A DNA stretch of 64,000 nt from Sphingomonadales bacterium Ga0077559 (GTDB lineage Bacteria > Pseudomonadota > Alphaproteobacteria > Sphingomonadales > Sphingomonadaceae): NCBI GenBank assembly GCA_001464315.1, contig LNFK01000025.1, forward strand, positions 1-64,000, written 5' to 3'. The notes beneath the pieces are model-generated. The model did no database searches and was not told the DNA's origin. It saw only the letters and a program-made list of their open reading frames with translations. The position numbers and the translations under genes were made by a program. This document shows positions 1-8,944 of this stretch, piece by piece (position 1 is the first letter of the stretch; every line of letters starts with the position of its first letter).

Positions 1-1
1 C

Positions 2-403
2 GTTGATCGCCCGATCGTGATCATTACCTCCAACAATGAAAAAGAATTACCCGACGCGTTCCTGCGCCGCTGTTTCTTCCATTATATCAAATTTCCCGAC
101 CGCGAGACGATGCAGGCGATCATCGACGTTCACTTCCCCGGCATCCAAAAAATCCTCGTGTCGAAGGCAATGGATATATTCTACGAGGTACGCGACGTGC
201 CGGGGCTTAAGAAAAAACCTTCGACGTCGGAGCTACTCGATTGGCTGAAGCTGCTGCTACACGAAGACATGCCGCTCGACGTGCTGCAATCGCGCGATCC
301 GACGAAGGCGATCCCGCCGCTCCACGGGGCCTTGCTCAAGAACGAGCAGGATGTGATGCTTTTCGAACGTCTCGCCTTCATGGCTCGGCGTACCAACAAC
401 TAA
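2..403 (+). CDS. MoxR-family AAA+ ATPase, C-terminal fragment
   Basis: The reading frame is open from base 2, so the gene starts upstream of the window and only its last 133 residues are seen. The stretch with RPIVIITSNNEKELPDAFLR is the sensor-1 region and arginine-finger neighbourhood of MoxR-type AAA+ ATPases. The C-terminal lid follows and the protein ends ARRTNN. MoxR ATPases act as chaperone-like partners of von Willebrand A proteins. The CoxE-like VWA gene at 1923 is the expected partner, but an inverted chemoreceptor gene now lies between them. The stop overlaps the stop of that convergent gene by 4 bases. The family call is firm; the substrate is unknown. Confidence 0.88.
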   Translation, partial: VDRPIVIITSNNEKELPDAFLRRCFFHYIKFPDRETMQAIIDVHFPGIQKILVSKAMDIFYEVRDVPGLKKKPSTSELLDWLKLLLHEDMPLDVLQSRDPTKAIPPLHGALLKNEQDVMLFERLAFMARRTNN

Positions 404-1827
404 ATAACGTAGGCAATTTCGAAGTCGCCCCAGCGCTGGCCGTTGAAACGGAGCGGAACATAAACGTTACGCACGGTCTGAAAGGTTTTGCCGTCACCTT
501 CGTGACGGTAGACCGCCATCATGTAATCCTGATCACTAGCCTTGGCGATGTCGTCAATTCCGCCCAGCAATATCCGCCCGTTTCGGCAATATTTGGTATC
601 ATGCGCAAGGTCGCCCGTGGGCGTGCGCGAAAATTCCTTCAAGTGGATCGGCAGGAAGCCTAGACGGCTCGTGGGGACGGTCGAAAGAATCGCCTCATTT
701 TGGGCCTTGACCCGTTCGATCAGCGGTTGCCATTGCTGTTCGGCCCACTTTGTAAGCTTTGTGGTAAAGCGCGGTGGATTGCTCCCCAGCACCGGCTGCA
801 TATCGGTGTCGAATAACTCATCCATTTTCAGATTGCCCGAAGCAATGGCTGCCTCGGTCAGCCGGGTCAGCTCGTCTGCTGATGCTTGCGCCAGTTCGAC
901 AAATAGCTGATCTTCGCTCGACAGCCCGCTGTGCACGATATGGTCGAACATCCGGTTTGCCTGATTTTCCAAATCGACAATCTGATGGTGCGCGCTGGTG
1001 ACTGCGCTAAACATCTCGCCATTGGCTTCGGCGACTTCATCGCGAACCTTTTGCGAATCCACCAGGCTTTGGTGAATGGCATAGGTGCTTTCGGCGATCT
1101 CACGATTGTGGCCGCCTACTTGTCCGACGATGTGAGTTACGCCTTCGACTACGGCCTGCAGACTAGAAAATTGCTGCTGTGCAGCGCCACTGGTCGCGAT
1201 ACCATCTTCGATCTGCCCTACGAATTTGGACGCCTCGTTGGACAGTGAATTGACCGTTCCAGTGATTTCAACCGCAGCTTTGCGCGTGTCGAGCGCGAGC
1301 TTTTTCACTTCTGCGGCCACGACCGCAAAAGTTTGGCCTGCAACGCCCGCTTTCTCCGCTTCGATGGCTGCGTTTAGCGCCAGCATATTTGTCGTTCGCG
1401 CAATGGTATCGATAGATTGCGATACGCGCTTCACCTGCTCCATCGCCGCAGCGAATCCGGTGATATGCGTGCCCAGCGTTTCAATGAGCGAAATCATCTC
1501 AGAGAAACGGACCATCGATACTCCGATAGTCTCCGCGCCTGAATTTAATTTGGTCAGTGCCGCTTCGGACAACGACCTGGCTTCCGACGTCGCCTGCGTG
1601 ACGCCGGCAATATCGCTATCGAGGCGCAATGTGAGCTCAGTCAGACCGCTATATTTAGCTTTGAGAAAGTCAGCTGATGCAAGGGCGTTTTCAAGGATAC
1701 CTGCTGTGTCGGAACAGCCTACCGTCACATCACCGCACATCCGCGCCGCGTTTTTAATCCAGCTATTGTCTGCGATTTCAATTTTTTCCATTTTCATGGC
1801 GCGACCGGTCCTTCGATTGTTTGCCAC
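400..1827 (-). CDS. Soluble methyl-accepting chemotaxis protein with C-terminal sensor-like domain
   Basis: This 475-residue protein has no transmembrane segment and no HAMP domain, so it should be a cytoplasmic chemoreceptor. Residues of about 70-290 form the coiled-coil signalling domain, with the hairpin tip ARTTNMLALNAAIEAEKAG followed by TFAVVAAEVKKLA, the CheA/CheW-contact signature of the family. The last ~150 residues form a separate globular domain ending GQRWGDFEIAYVI. Its pattern of alternating strands resembles a PAS/Cache-type sensor, but I cannot name it. The start could also be the internal ATG at 1797 (MKMEKIEIAD). cheR, cheB and cheY at the far end of the window could serve it. 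The gene lies inverted between the MoxR and VWA genes. Confidence 0.85.
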   Translation of the reverse strand: MANNRRTGRAMKMEKIEIADNSWIKNAARMCGDVTVGCSDTAGILENALASADFLKAKYSGLTELTLRLDSDIAGVTQATSEARSLSEAALTKLNSGAETIGVSMVRFSEMISLIETLGTHITGFAAAMEQVKRVSQSIDTIARTTNMLALNAAIEAEKAGVAGQTFAVVAAEVKKLALDTRKAAVEITGTVNSLSNEASKFVGQIEDGIATSGAAQQQFSSLQAVVEGVTHIVGQVGGHNREIAESTYAIHQSLVDSQKVRDEVAEANGEMFSAVTSAHHQIVDLENQANRMFDHIVHSGLSSEDQLFVELAQASADELTRLTEAAIASGNLKMDELFDTDMQPVLGSNPPRFTTKLTKWAEQQWQPLIERVKAQNEAILSTVPTSRLGFLPIHLKEFSRTPTGDLAHDTKYCRNGRILLGGIDDIAKASDQDYMMAVYRHEGDGKTFQTVRNVYVPLRFNGQRWGDFEIAYVI

Positions 1828-1845
1828 GGCGATAGCCCCATATCG

Positions 1846-1860
1846 TTAGCAGGTGATTAA
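1846..1860. promoter_or_regulatory. CtrA-like half-degenerate site TTAG-N7-TTAA
   Basis: TTAG, seven bases, then TTAA lie 19-33 bp before the chemoreceptor start and 63 bp before the VWA gene. The alphaproteobacterial CtrA box is TTAA-N7-TTAA, so this has one mismatch. CtrA often controls motility and chemotaxis genes in this class. One chance match of this quality is easy to find, so the call is weak. Confidence 0.25.
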
Positions 1861-1922
1861 CCAACTGCGGTTGACGCGCCGGTGCCTGCGCGGCACAAGC
1901 ATATTCCAACAAAGGAAATCCG

Positions 1923-3107
1923 ATGTTTTTCTCATTCATGGAAGAATTGCGCAGCGCGGGGATTTCCGCTTCGTTGAAAGAGCATCTGGCTTTGCTTGAG
2001 GCGCTTGAAGCCGATGTTATCCAGCAGAGCCCGGAGGAATTTTACTATCTGGCGCGCACCACGCTTGTGAAGGATGAGGCATTACTCGACCGGTTCGATC
2101 AAGTCTTCGGCAAAGTTTTCAAGGGCATTTTTACCGAATATGGGCAGAATCCTGTCGATGTTCCGGCAGACTGGTTGAAAGCTATCGCCGAGAAATATCT
2201 CAGCCCCGAAGAGATGGCCGCGATCGAAAAGATGGGCAGCTGGGACGAGCTCATGGATACCCTAAAAAAACGGTTAGAAGAGCAGGAAAAGCGGCATCAG
2301 GGCGGCAACAAGTGGATAGGTACTGGGGGGACCTCACCTTACGGCAATGGCGGGTACAATCCCGAAGGCGTTCGTATCGGTGGTGAATCCAAGCATAAGC
2401 GCGCAGTCAAGGTCTGGGAAAAGCGCGAATTCCAGAATTTGGATCACACGCGCGAGCTCGGTACGCGTAACATCAAGATTGCAATGCGCCGCCTGCGCAA
2501 ATTTGCGCGTGATGGAGCCGCAGAAGAACTGGACATCAATGCAACCATCGACGGCACTGCCCGTCAGGGATGGCTCGATATCCACATGCGCCCCGAACGG
2601 CGCAACGCCATAAAAGTGCTGCTCATGCTCGATGTCGGCGGATCGATGGATCCGTTTATCAAATTGTGTGAAGAATTATTCAGTGCAGCCACCAGTGAGT
2701 TCAAAAATCTAGAATTTTTCTATTTCCACAACTGCCCCTACGAGGGCGTTTGGAAGGACAATAAGCGCCGGTTCAGCGAGCGCACGCCGATGTGGGACGT
2801 GCTCCACAAATTTCCGCACGATTATAAAGTCGTGATGGTCGGCGATGCATCGATGAGTCCGTATGAAATCACGCATCCGGGCGGCTCGGTTGAACATTTC
2901 AACGAAGAATCGGGCGCGGTCTGGATGCACCGCATCACCAACACCTATCCGGCGACGGTGTGGCTTAACCCTGTACCTGAAAAACAATGGGGATATTCGC
3001 AATCGACAAAGATCATCAAGGAACTGATAAACGACCGGATGTATCCACTGACGCTGGACGGTTTGGACGACGCGATGCGCGAGTTAAGCCGCAAGCACGG
3101 GCATTAA
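1923..3107 (+). CDS. VWA-domain protein of the CoxE-like family
   Basis: A 394-residue cytoplasmic protein with no signal peptide. The N-terminal half is mostly helical and charged. The C-terminal half is a von Willebrand A domain beginning VLLMLDVGGSMDPF, a MIDAS metal site of the form DxGxS that is typical of CoxE-like proteins, with a later MVGDASM segment. CoxE/VWA proteins work with MoxR AAA+ ATPases to activate or insert metal cofactors in target enzymes. The partner here should be the ATPase ending at 403. A purine-rich AAAGGAAA lies 5 bases before the ATG. The stop shares a 4-base TTAA overlap with the convergent NamZ-type gene. No obvious client enzyme is nearby. Confidence 0.88.
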   Translation: MFFSFMEELRSAGISASLKEHLALLEALEADVIQQSPEEFYYLARTTLVKDEALLDRFDQVFGKVFKGIFTEYGQNPVDVPADWLKAIAEKYLSPEEMAAIEKMGSWDELMDTLKKRLEEQEKRHQGGNKWIGTGGTSPYGNGGYNPEGVRIGGESKHKRAVKVWEKREFQNLDHTRELGTRNIKIAMRRLRKFARDGAAEELDINATIDGTARQGWLDIHMRPERRNAIKVLLMLDVGGSMDPFIKLCEELFSAATSEFKNLEFFYFHNCPYEGVWKDNKRRFSERTPMWDVLHKFPHDYKVVMVGDASMSPYEITHPGGSVEHFNEESGAVWMHRITNTYPATVWLNPVPEKQWGYSQSTKIIKELINDRMYPLTLDGLDDAMRELSRKHGH

Positions 3108-4303
3108 TAAAGCAAGTATTTCTGCCGTTCTTCGCTCCACGCGCGCTCGTCTAGAGACGTCAAGGCGTCAAGATCGTCAGGCGTCGATAACGGGTTATCC
3201 ACCCATTCGCGCAGCCCCGGGCCGCCGTTGATGACATCTATGGCCAGCTTCCCAAATTCATATTCATAAGGAAAGTCGCGCCAAAGATCGTATTCCGGAT
3301 ATAGTCGCCGAATTGCCTTAAATGCGAGCGCTTGGACGCGCCAAGGCTTGAAAGCCTGATGGTCGTAAAGCGCACCTTCCGCATGAATATGAACACCATG
3401 GCACAGGCTGTGGACATGTTTGTGGAAAGTCGGTTCAAACCAGATTTCGCGTAACGCGCAGCCGGTCAACCATTGCGGCGCAAACGCGCGCATTTCGGCT
3501 ATCACCGCGTGAGCGTTGATGTCCGGCGCACCGAAAATCTCGAGCGGGCGAGTCGTCCCCCTGCCCTCCGACAAGGTCGCACCTTCGATCATCACCGTGC
3601 CTGCGTACGCACGCGCCATGTTGATATTTGGCGCATTAGGGCTCGGGTTGATCCACAACCGGTCGGTCGGCCAGCCAAAGCCGGGCGCGGCATCGGGTTC
3701 GTAGCCTTCCATTGCAATGACACGATAATCGACGTCGATTTTGTAATGGTCGACAAGCCATTGGCCAAGTTCGCCAAGCGTCAATCCGTGCCGCATGGGG
3801 ATTGGGCCAACTCCGACGAAGCTCTCCCAACCCGGGAGCAGCGTTAGGCCCTCCACGGGCCGTCCTGCGGGGTTGGGACGGTCCAGCACCCAAACCGTTT
3901 TGCCATGCTCCGCGGCCGCTTCTAGCATGTAACACAGTGTGGTAATGAAGGTATAAATCCGACAACCCAGATCCTGCATGTCGATCAGGATGACATCGAA
4001 TGTTCCCATTGACTGGCCGGTCGGACGGCGAACCTCACCATAAAGACTGAATATCGGTATGCCATGAACAGGGTCCGTGAAGTCGGGCGACTCCATCATA
4101 TTATCTTGCTTGTCGCCGCGCAGCCCATGCTGAGGCCCGAATGCAGCAGTGATGTTCATCTCTTCCAAACCGATCAGTGCATCCAGTGAATGCGTCAAGT
4201 CAGCCGTTACGGATGCAGGATGCGCTAGTAATGCGATCCTTTTCCCGATCAATGGCTTGCGTAGTTCAGGCTCCGTCAGGAGGCGATCAATTCCGAATTT
4301 CAT
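3104..4303 (-). CDS. namZ: DUF1343 protein, NamZ-type exo-beta-N-acetylmuramidase
   Basis: A 399-residue protein of the DUF1343 family, whose characterised member NamZ (B. subtilis YbbC) removes N-acetylmuramic acid from the non-reducing end of peptidoglycan fragments. Family features are KRIALLAHPASVTAD near the N-terminus, AFGPQHGLRGD, IDMQDLGCRIYTFITTL, VLDRPNPAGRPVEG and INPSPNAPN. The frame is open further upstream, but the ATG at 4303 overlaps the upstream gene's stop as ATGA and gives the usual N-terminus. With this start there is no signal peptide, so the enzyme may be cytoplasmic, unlike the secreted Bacillus enzyme. AmgK and MurU at 27.7-29.5 kb could use the released MurNAc. The family call is secure; the activity is inferred. 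Confidence 0.85.
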   Translation of the reverse strand: MKFGIDRLLTEPELRKPLIGKRIALLAHPASVTADLTHSLDALIGLEEMNITAAFGPQHGLRGDKQDNMMESPDFTDPVHGIPIFSLYGEVRRPTGQSMGTFDVILIDMQDLGCRIYTFITTLCYMLEAAAEHGKTVWVLDRPNPAGRPVEGLTLLPGWESFVGVGPIPMRHGLTLGELGQWLVDHYKIDVDYRVIAMEGYEPDAAPGFGWPTDRLWINPSPNAPNINMARAYAGTVMIEGATLSEGRGTTRPLEIFGAPDINAHAVIAEMRAFAPQWLTGCALREIWFEPTFHKHVHSLCHGVHIHAEGALYDHQAFKPWRVQALAFKAIRRLYPEYDLWRDFPYEYEFGKLAIDVINGGPGLREWVDNPLSTPDDLDALTSLDERAWSEERQKYLLY

Positions 4304-4845
4304 GCCTCTCGTGGTGCATCCAGTTGCAATGCAAAGCAATCCTTATGATGAAAATCCGGTTCGCCTGACGGATGCGTCAGAGCCCAAAATGACTTTCTGT
4401 CGTCGCTTTCTTCGACAACCGCCGAAATGCCTAACATCAGCGGGCCGTCGTGCAAACTGATGGGCAAATCGAATTCGGCATTCAGCGCGAAGTGGCTTTC
4501 GGAATAATCACAAGTTATTCTGGGCCGCGATATCATTTCTTCGGCCATGCCTTTTCGATAATCTGAAAACCGATAAAGCGCCCATTCGGACGATGGTGAA
4601 AAATTATACTCGAAATAGCGCTCGCTGCCGGCACATTTGATGAACAATTCAAAACAAGTCGTTTGCCACAGCCGGTCAGAGCGTAGCGGCTCGTGCGGCT
4701 CGGGAAGGATCAGTAGGCTTGTGTCACACTCGATGACAAACCGTGCAAACATACGCCCCGCGACGGCTGTCCGAATTTCAACGTCAACCTGATTCACGCT
4801 TACAGGCGGAGTTGCCCGATGGCAGATCAATCGGATTTCATTCAT
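4300..4845 (-). CDS. DOMON-like domain protein
   Basis: A 181-residue protein (starting MNEIRLICH) rich in beta strands, with the segment [20 protein letters not shown] followed by [15 protein letters not shown]. These match the beta-sandwich DOMON-like proteins found as short stand-alone genes in sphingomonads. Related domains bind haem or sugars, but no ligand can be assigned here. It is translationally coupled to the NamZ-type gene by an ATGA overlap, which suggests a link with carbohydrate or muropeptide handling. Alternative starts are at 4851 and 4884; the latter would approach the divergent tyrS. It has no signal peptide. Confidence 0.72.
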   Translation of the reverse strand: MNEIRLICHRATPPVSVNQVDVEIRTAVAGRMFARFVIECDTSLLILPEPHEPLRSDRLWQTTCFELFIKCAGSERYFEYNFSPSSEWALYRFSDYRKGMAEEMISRPRITCDYSESHFALNAEFDLPISLHDGPLMLGISAVVEESDDRKSFWALTHPSGEPDFHHKDCFALQLDAPREA

Positions 4846-4891
4846 GGGCATATTGGCCAATGTCAAACTCCATGCTACGCGCACCGGCGCT

Positions 4892-6118
4892 ATGACTTCT
4901 TACAAATCCGATCTCTTACGCCTGCTTGATGAGCGTGGCTATATCCACCAGACAACTGATGCCGAAGCGCTGGATGCGCTGGCGAGCAAGGAACTGGTAC
5001 CGGGATATATCGGCTTCGATGCTACTGCGCCATCGCTTCATGTGGGAAATCTGGTGTCGATTATGCTGCTCAGGCGGTTGCAACAGGCTGGACATAAGCC
5101 AGTCGTCGTCATGGGCGGCGGGACAACGCGGATCGGCGATCCGACGGGCAAAGACGAGGTCCGCAAAATGCTGACCGATGAAACGATTGAGTCGAACATC
5201 ACTTCGATCCGCACCGCGTTCGAACGTTTCCTTCGCTTTGGCGATGGACCGACCGACGCAGTGATGGTGAACAACCACGACTGGCTCGGACAGCTTGGTT
5301 ATATCGAACTGCTACAAGAAGTCGGCACGCATTTTACTATCAATCGGATGCTGGCATTCGATTCGGTCAAGCTTCGCCTCGATCGTGAGCAACCGATGAC
5401 GTTTCTCGAATTCAATTATATGATCCTGCAAGGCTATGATTTCCGCCACCTCAGCAAGACGATGGGCGTACGCCTGCAAATGGGCGGTTCGGATCAATGG
5501 GGCAACATCATTAATGGAATGGAGCTGGCCCGGCGAATGGATGGCACCGAAGTGTTCGGCTTGACAACCCCGCTGATTACCAAAGCCGACGGGTCAAAAA
5601 TGGGGAAATCGGTTTCGGGCGCCATTTGGCTCAATCAGGACCAGTTGCCCGATTATGACTATTGGCAATTTTGGCGCAATACCGATGACCGCGATGTAGG
5701 CCGCTTTCTCCGTCTGTTCACGGATTTGCCGATGGATGAAATCGTTCGATTGGAGGCGCTAGAAGGGTCGGAAATAAACGCGGCCAAAATTGCTTTGGCC
5801 AATGCAGCCACCGAAATGTGCCGCGGCGCAGAGGCTGCCGCGCTGGCAGCAGACACCGCCCGGAAGACATTTGAAGAAGGTGCCGCAGGTGGTGACTTGC
5901 CTACCGTTACTGTTACTGGCGAAATCACACTGGTAGACGCCCTCGTGGCGCTGGGCTTTGTCGCGTCAAAAAAGGAGGCCCGACGAATGATCCAAGGTGG
6001 CGGCGCGCGCGTGAATGATGAAGCAATTTCAGACGACAACACGATGATTTTTCCGCAATCCAACGCAGCCAAAATATCTGCAGGAAAGAAAAAGCATGGA
6101 TTACTGTGCTTTACGTGA
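4892..6118 (+). CDS. tyrS: Tyrosyl-tRNA synthetase
   Basis: A 408-residue class I aminoacyl-tRNA synthetase that charges tRNA-Tyr in the cytoplasm. The HIGH motif appears as HVGN in the stretch [13 protein letters not shown]. The KMSKS loop is KMGKS, inside [12 protein letters not shown], and [10 protein letters not shown] is the tyrosine/ATP pocket motif. The C-terminus carries an S4 RNA-binding domain ([19 protein letters not shown]). The start MTSYKSDLL at 4892 is chosen because the longer frame adds 16 residues that overlap the divergent DOMON-like gene and resemble no family member. The gene appears monocistronic. Confidence 0.97.
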   Translation: MTSYKSDLLRLLDERGYIHQTTDAEALDALASKELVPGYIGFDATAPSLHVGNLVSIMLLRRLQQAGHKPVVVMGGGTTRIGDPTGKDEVRKMLTDETIESNITSIRTAFERFLRFGDGPTDAVMVNNHDWLGQLGYIELLQEVGTHFTINRMLAFDSVKLRLDREQPMTFLEFNYMILQGYDFRHLSKTMGVRLQMGGSDQWGNIINGMELARRMDGTEVFGLTTPLITKADGSKMGKSVSGAIWLNQDQLPDYDYWQFWRNTDDRDVGRFLRLFTDLPMDEIVRLEALEGSEINAAKIALANAATEMCRGAEAAALAADTARKTFEEGAAGGDLPTVTVTGEITLVDALVALGFVASKKEARRMIQGGGARVNDEAISDDNTMIFPQSNAAKISAGKKKHGLLCFT

Positions 6119-6201
6119 ACCTTTCGCGGTAAAGATTTTGAAGACATGATTTTACCAAATATTTGTAACTTGACTGCATAATGCCTGCTTAAGCAACAAG
6201 C

Positions 6202-6540
6202 ATGGGATCGCACTCTATGGCGCAGGCCGCTCCGAATAACGACGTGGATTTGCGCAGGGCGGCACGACATCGCGCCGACCATAACGTAATTACCGAAAGC
6301 AAGGTTCACGGCGACCGGACGGTTCACATCGTCAATGTGTCAGCGCATGGCTTTATGATCGATGATAATCCGGGTTTTGAGCGCGGCGAACGCGTCGAGT
6401 TACGATTGCCTGTAATTGGCCGCATCGAAGCGCTGATTATCTGGACCGTCGAGAACCGCGCTGGCTTCCAGTTTGAGCGAGTGGTGCGCTTACCCGATTT
6501 TATGGGGCTGCTGGAACATATCAGCCCAAAATTGCGCTAA
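6202..6540 (+). CDS. PilZ-domain protein
   Basis: A 112-residue single-domain protein. It has the arginine-rich PilZ entry (LRRAARHRA, an RxxxR-type motif) and the second motif NVSAHGFMID (D/NxSxxG). Together these bind cyclic di-GMP in canonical PilZ proteins. Two EAL-bearing proteins in the window (12408-13709 and 48429-50072) could alter its ligand supply. It has no effector domain of its own, so it probably acts through a partner. The stop overlaps recG's by 4 bases (CTAA). Ligand binding is inferred from the motifs. Confidence 0.85.
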   Translation: MGSHSMAQAAPNNDVDLRRAARHRADHNVITESKVHGDRTVHIVNVSAHGFMIDDNPGFERGERVELRLPVIGRIEALIIWTVENRAGFQFERVVRLPDFMGLLEHISPKLR

Positions 6541-8597
6541 CCGCCCCTGAGCGTTGCGACACCGGCGTCGCGCTCGAACAAATAAAGTCCAATTCGCGCG
6601 GCCTGTCCGCGTGGCCCGTCTAAGCCGCCGTCGCGGTCGATCAGGAGCCGTGCATCGTCGGCGGCAACGCCGATAAGTTCGCGCACCTGTTCGGGCGTAG
6701 CGATACGGAATGGACTATCGCCGGATTGCCTCGTGCCCAGCATTTCGCCAGCCCCGCGCAGTTTAAGATCCTCTTCGGCTATCCGGAACCCGTCATTCGT
6801 CTCGCGCATCAGGGCAAGCCTTGCCCGAGCAGTTTCTCCAATTTGTGAGCTTCGAACGAGAAGGCAGACTGACTTTTCAGAACCACGCCCGACACGCCCG
6901 CGCAATTGATGCAGTTGTGCCAACCCGAACCTATCTGCTGCTTCGATAATCATCAGGCTGGCATTAGGCACATCGACGCCGACCTCGATCACCGTTGTCG
7001 CGACCAAAAGCCGTGTTTCGCCGTTAATGAACCGCTCCATGACCGCATCTTTTTCCAGTCCGCGCATCCGGCCATGCACTACCGCGACCTGCTCGCCAAA
7101 GCGCAACCGTAATTGTTCGGCGCGCTGTTCAGCAGCGGCGAGGTCGCTATTCTCGCTTTCTTCGACCAGCGGACACACCCAAAAAGCCTGCTTGCCTGAC
7201 GCCAGATGCCGGGCAACGCCGTCGATGATCTCGGGCAAGCGTTCTTGCGAAATGACCCGAGTTTCGACAGGCGTTCGACCCGGCGGCAACTCATCCAATA
7301 TCGAACTGTCCATTTCGCCATAGGCCGCGAGCGCCAAACTGCGCGGAATTGGCGTTGCGGTCATCACCAGCAAATGCGGGACCCCCCTGCCCTTGCGCGA
7401 CAGCATCAGCCGCTGTGATACACCGAAGCGGTGCTGTTCGTCGATCACCGCCAATGCCAGCGACTTATACGTCACCGTTTCCTGAAATATTGCATGGGTG
7501 CCAACCAGGATATGGATCGAGCCATCGGCCAGCCCCATCAACGTCGCCTCGCGCAGCTTGCCCTTTTCGCGGCCCGTTAGAATGGCGATATTCACCGGAA
7601 GGCCGGAAAGTAGTCTCTGTAACCCAGCAAAATGCTGCCGCGCCAATATTTCGGTCGGCGCCAGCATAGCGCCCTGCATCCCAGCCTCGACAGCGCGGAG
7701 CAGTGCGTGCAATGCGACCATCGTTTTGCCGGCGCCAACGTCGCCCTGCAGCAGCCGGAGCATGGGCCGCGACTGCGCGATATCGCCCTCGATTTCGGTT
7801 ATAACCCTCTCTTGAGCGCCAGTTAACTCAAACGGCAGCTTTAGCCGGTCAACCAACGCACCGGTTCCCGCGATAGGAACTGCCTTGCGCTTATCCATTG
7901 CAGCCCTGACAAGGCGCATTGCAAGCTGATTGGAAAATAGCTCGTCATACGCCAGACGATCACGCGCTGCCTGATCATCCTTGCGGTGAACCGTCTGCAG
8001 CGCCGCGTCCCAGTCCGTCCAACCGCGTGCCGCAAGCAAGGTCGGTTCGATCCATTCAGGCAAGGCGGGTAAATGTGCGAGCGCCGCTGCCGTCAGCTGC
8101 CCCATCCGGCCGTTGGTTATACCCTCCGACAGCGGATATATCGGCTCGGCCAATCCGGGCGAGCCGGCAGCGCCTACTTCGACAATATGGTCGGGATGAA
8201 CCATTTGTAGTTCGTCGCCATAGCGGTCAAGCTTGCCAGAAATCACACGAGCTTCACCTGTCGGAAGCTGCTTTTTCGCCCAGCCTCCGTTGCGGCCAAA
8301 GAAAGTGAGTGTGATGTAGTTTCCTTCGGTATCCGCTGCATAAATTCGCAAGGGCGCACGTGCGCTTCCGCTGCTTCGATGCTCCATGATTGTCACGGGA
8401 ATAATGATGTTGTTCCCAATGTCTTCGACATCGAGCCGCGAGACCGACTTTCGATAGGTCCAGTTGACAGGAAAGTGGAAGGCAACATCCTTGACGCGTT
8501 CCAACCCGAGCCGCTCGAGCGGCTTTGCCAACCCCGGCCCCACGCCTTTCAGGCTGCGTACTTCTGCAAATAACGGATTGAGTATATCGGGGCGCAT
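6537..8597 (-). CDS. recG: ATP-dependent DNA helicase RecG
   Basis: A 686-residue branch-migration helicase that remodels stalled forks and Holliday junctions. The N-terminal wedge/OB region (residues about 1-180) starts MRPDILNPLFAEVRSLKGVG. The motor carries Walker A GDVGAGKTMVAL and a DEQH box (VIDEQHRFGV) rather than DExH, as in other RecG proteins. Later motor motifs are TATPIPR, VATTVIEVGVDVP and QLRGRVGRG. Length is normal. Divergent from sdhE-mfd, which encodes the closely related Mfd translocase. Confidence 0.97.
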   Translation of the reverse strand: MRPDILNPLFAEVRSLKGVGPGLAKPLERLGLERVKDVAFHFPVNWTYRKSVSRLDVEDIGNNIIIPVTIMEHRSSGSARAPLRIYAADTEGNYITLTFFGRNGGWAKKQLPTGEARVISGKLDRYGDELQMVHPDHIVEVGAAGSPGLAEPIYPLSEGITNGRMGQLTAAALAHLPALPEWIEPTLLAARGWTDWDAALQTVHRKDDQAARDRLAYDELFSNQLAMRLVRAAMDKRKAVPIAGTGALVDRLKLPFELTGAQERVITEIEGDIAQSRPMLRLLQGDVGAGKTMVALHALLRAVEAGMQGAMLAPTEILARQHFAGLQRLLSGLPVNIAILTGREKGKLREATLMGLADGSIHILVGTHAIFQETVTYKSLALAVIDEQHRFGVSQRLMLSRKGRGVPHLLVMTATPIPRSLALAAYGEMDSSILDELPPGRTPVETRVISQERLPEIIDGVARHLASGKQAFWVCPLVEESENSDLAAAEQRAEQLRLRFGEQVAVVHGRMRGLEKDAVMERFINGETRLLVATTVIEVGVDVPNASLMIIEAADRFGLAQLHQLRGRVGRGSEKSVCLLVRSSQIGETARARLALMRETNDGFRIAEEDLKLRGAGEMLGTRQSGDSPFRIATPEQVRELIGVAADDARLLIDRDGGLDGPRGQAARIGLYLFERDAGVATLRGG

Positions 8598-8656
8598 GAC
8601 TAGGGCCGCTTATAACCCGCAAAAGACAAGAAACCACAAGCTTAAAGGACGCCCGC

Positions 8657-8944
8657 GTGGACGCCGACCCTTATCTTCGCAAACTACATTATCGCGCGCA
8701 CCATCGCGGTACGCGTGAGGCCGACGCAATGGTTGGCGGTTTTTTCGACCGCTATTCCGCGGATTGGGCGCAAACGGAATTTGAATGGTTCGAACGGCTA
8801 ATTGAAGAGCAAGATGTGGACATCATGGCATGGGCATTGGGGACAGCTGAGCCCGATCCAGCTTTTGCTGGACCAATGATGGAACAGCTCAAGCGGCTCG
8901 ATTTCATTTCATTGCCTGAGGGACTTGAAACCCGCCGATCATGA
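8657..8944 (+). CDS. sdhE: FAD assembly factor SdhE
   Basis: A 95-residue helical protein of the SdhE/DUF339 family, which helps attach FAD covalently to the flavoprotein subunit of succinate dehydrogenase. The conserved RGxxE motif is RGTRE at residues 17-21, followed by the acidic helix FEWFERLIEEQDVDIMAW. The start is GTG at 8657, supported by an AAAGGA Shine-Dalgarno at 8644-8649. It overlaps mfd by ATGA. This pairing with mfd is positional, with no known functional link. Confidence 0.92.
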   Translation: MDADPYLRKLHYRAHHRGTREADAMVGGFFDRYSADWAQTEFEWFERLIEEQDVDIMAWALGTAEPDPAFAGPMMEQLKRLDFISLPEGLETRRS

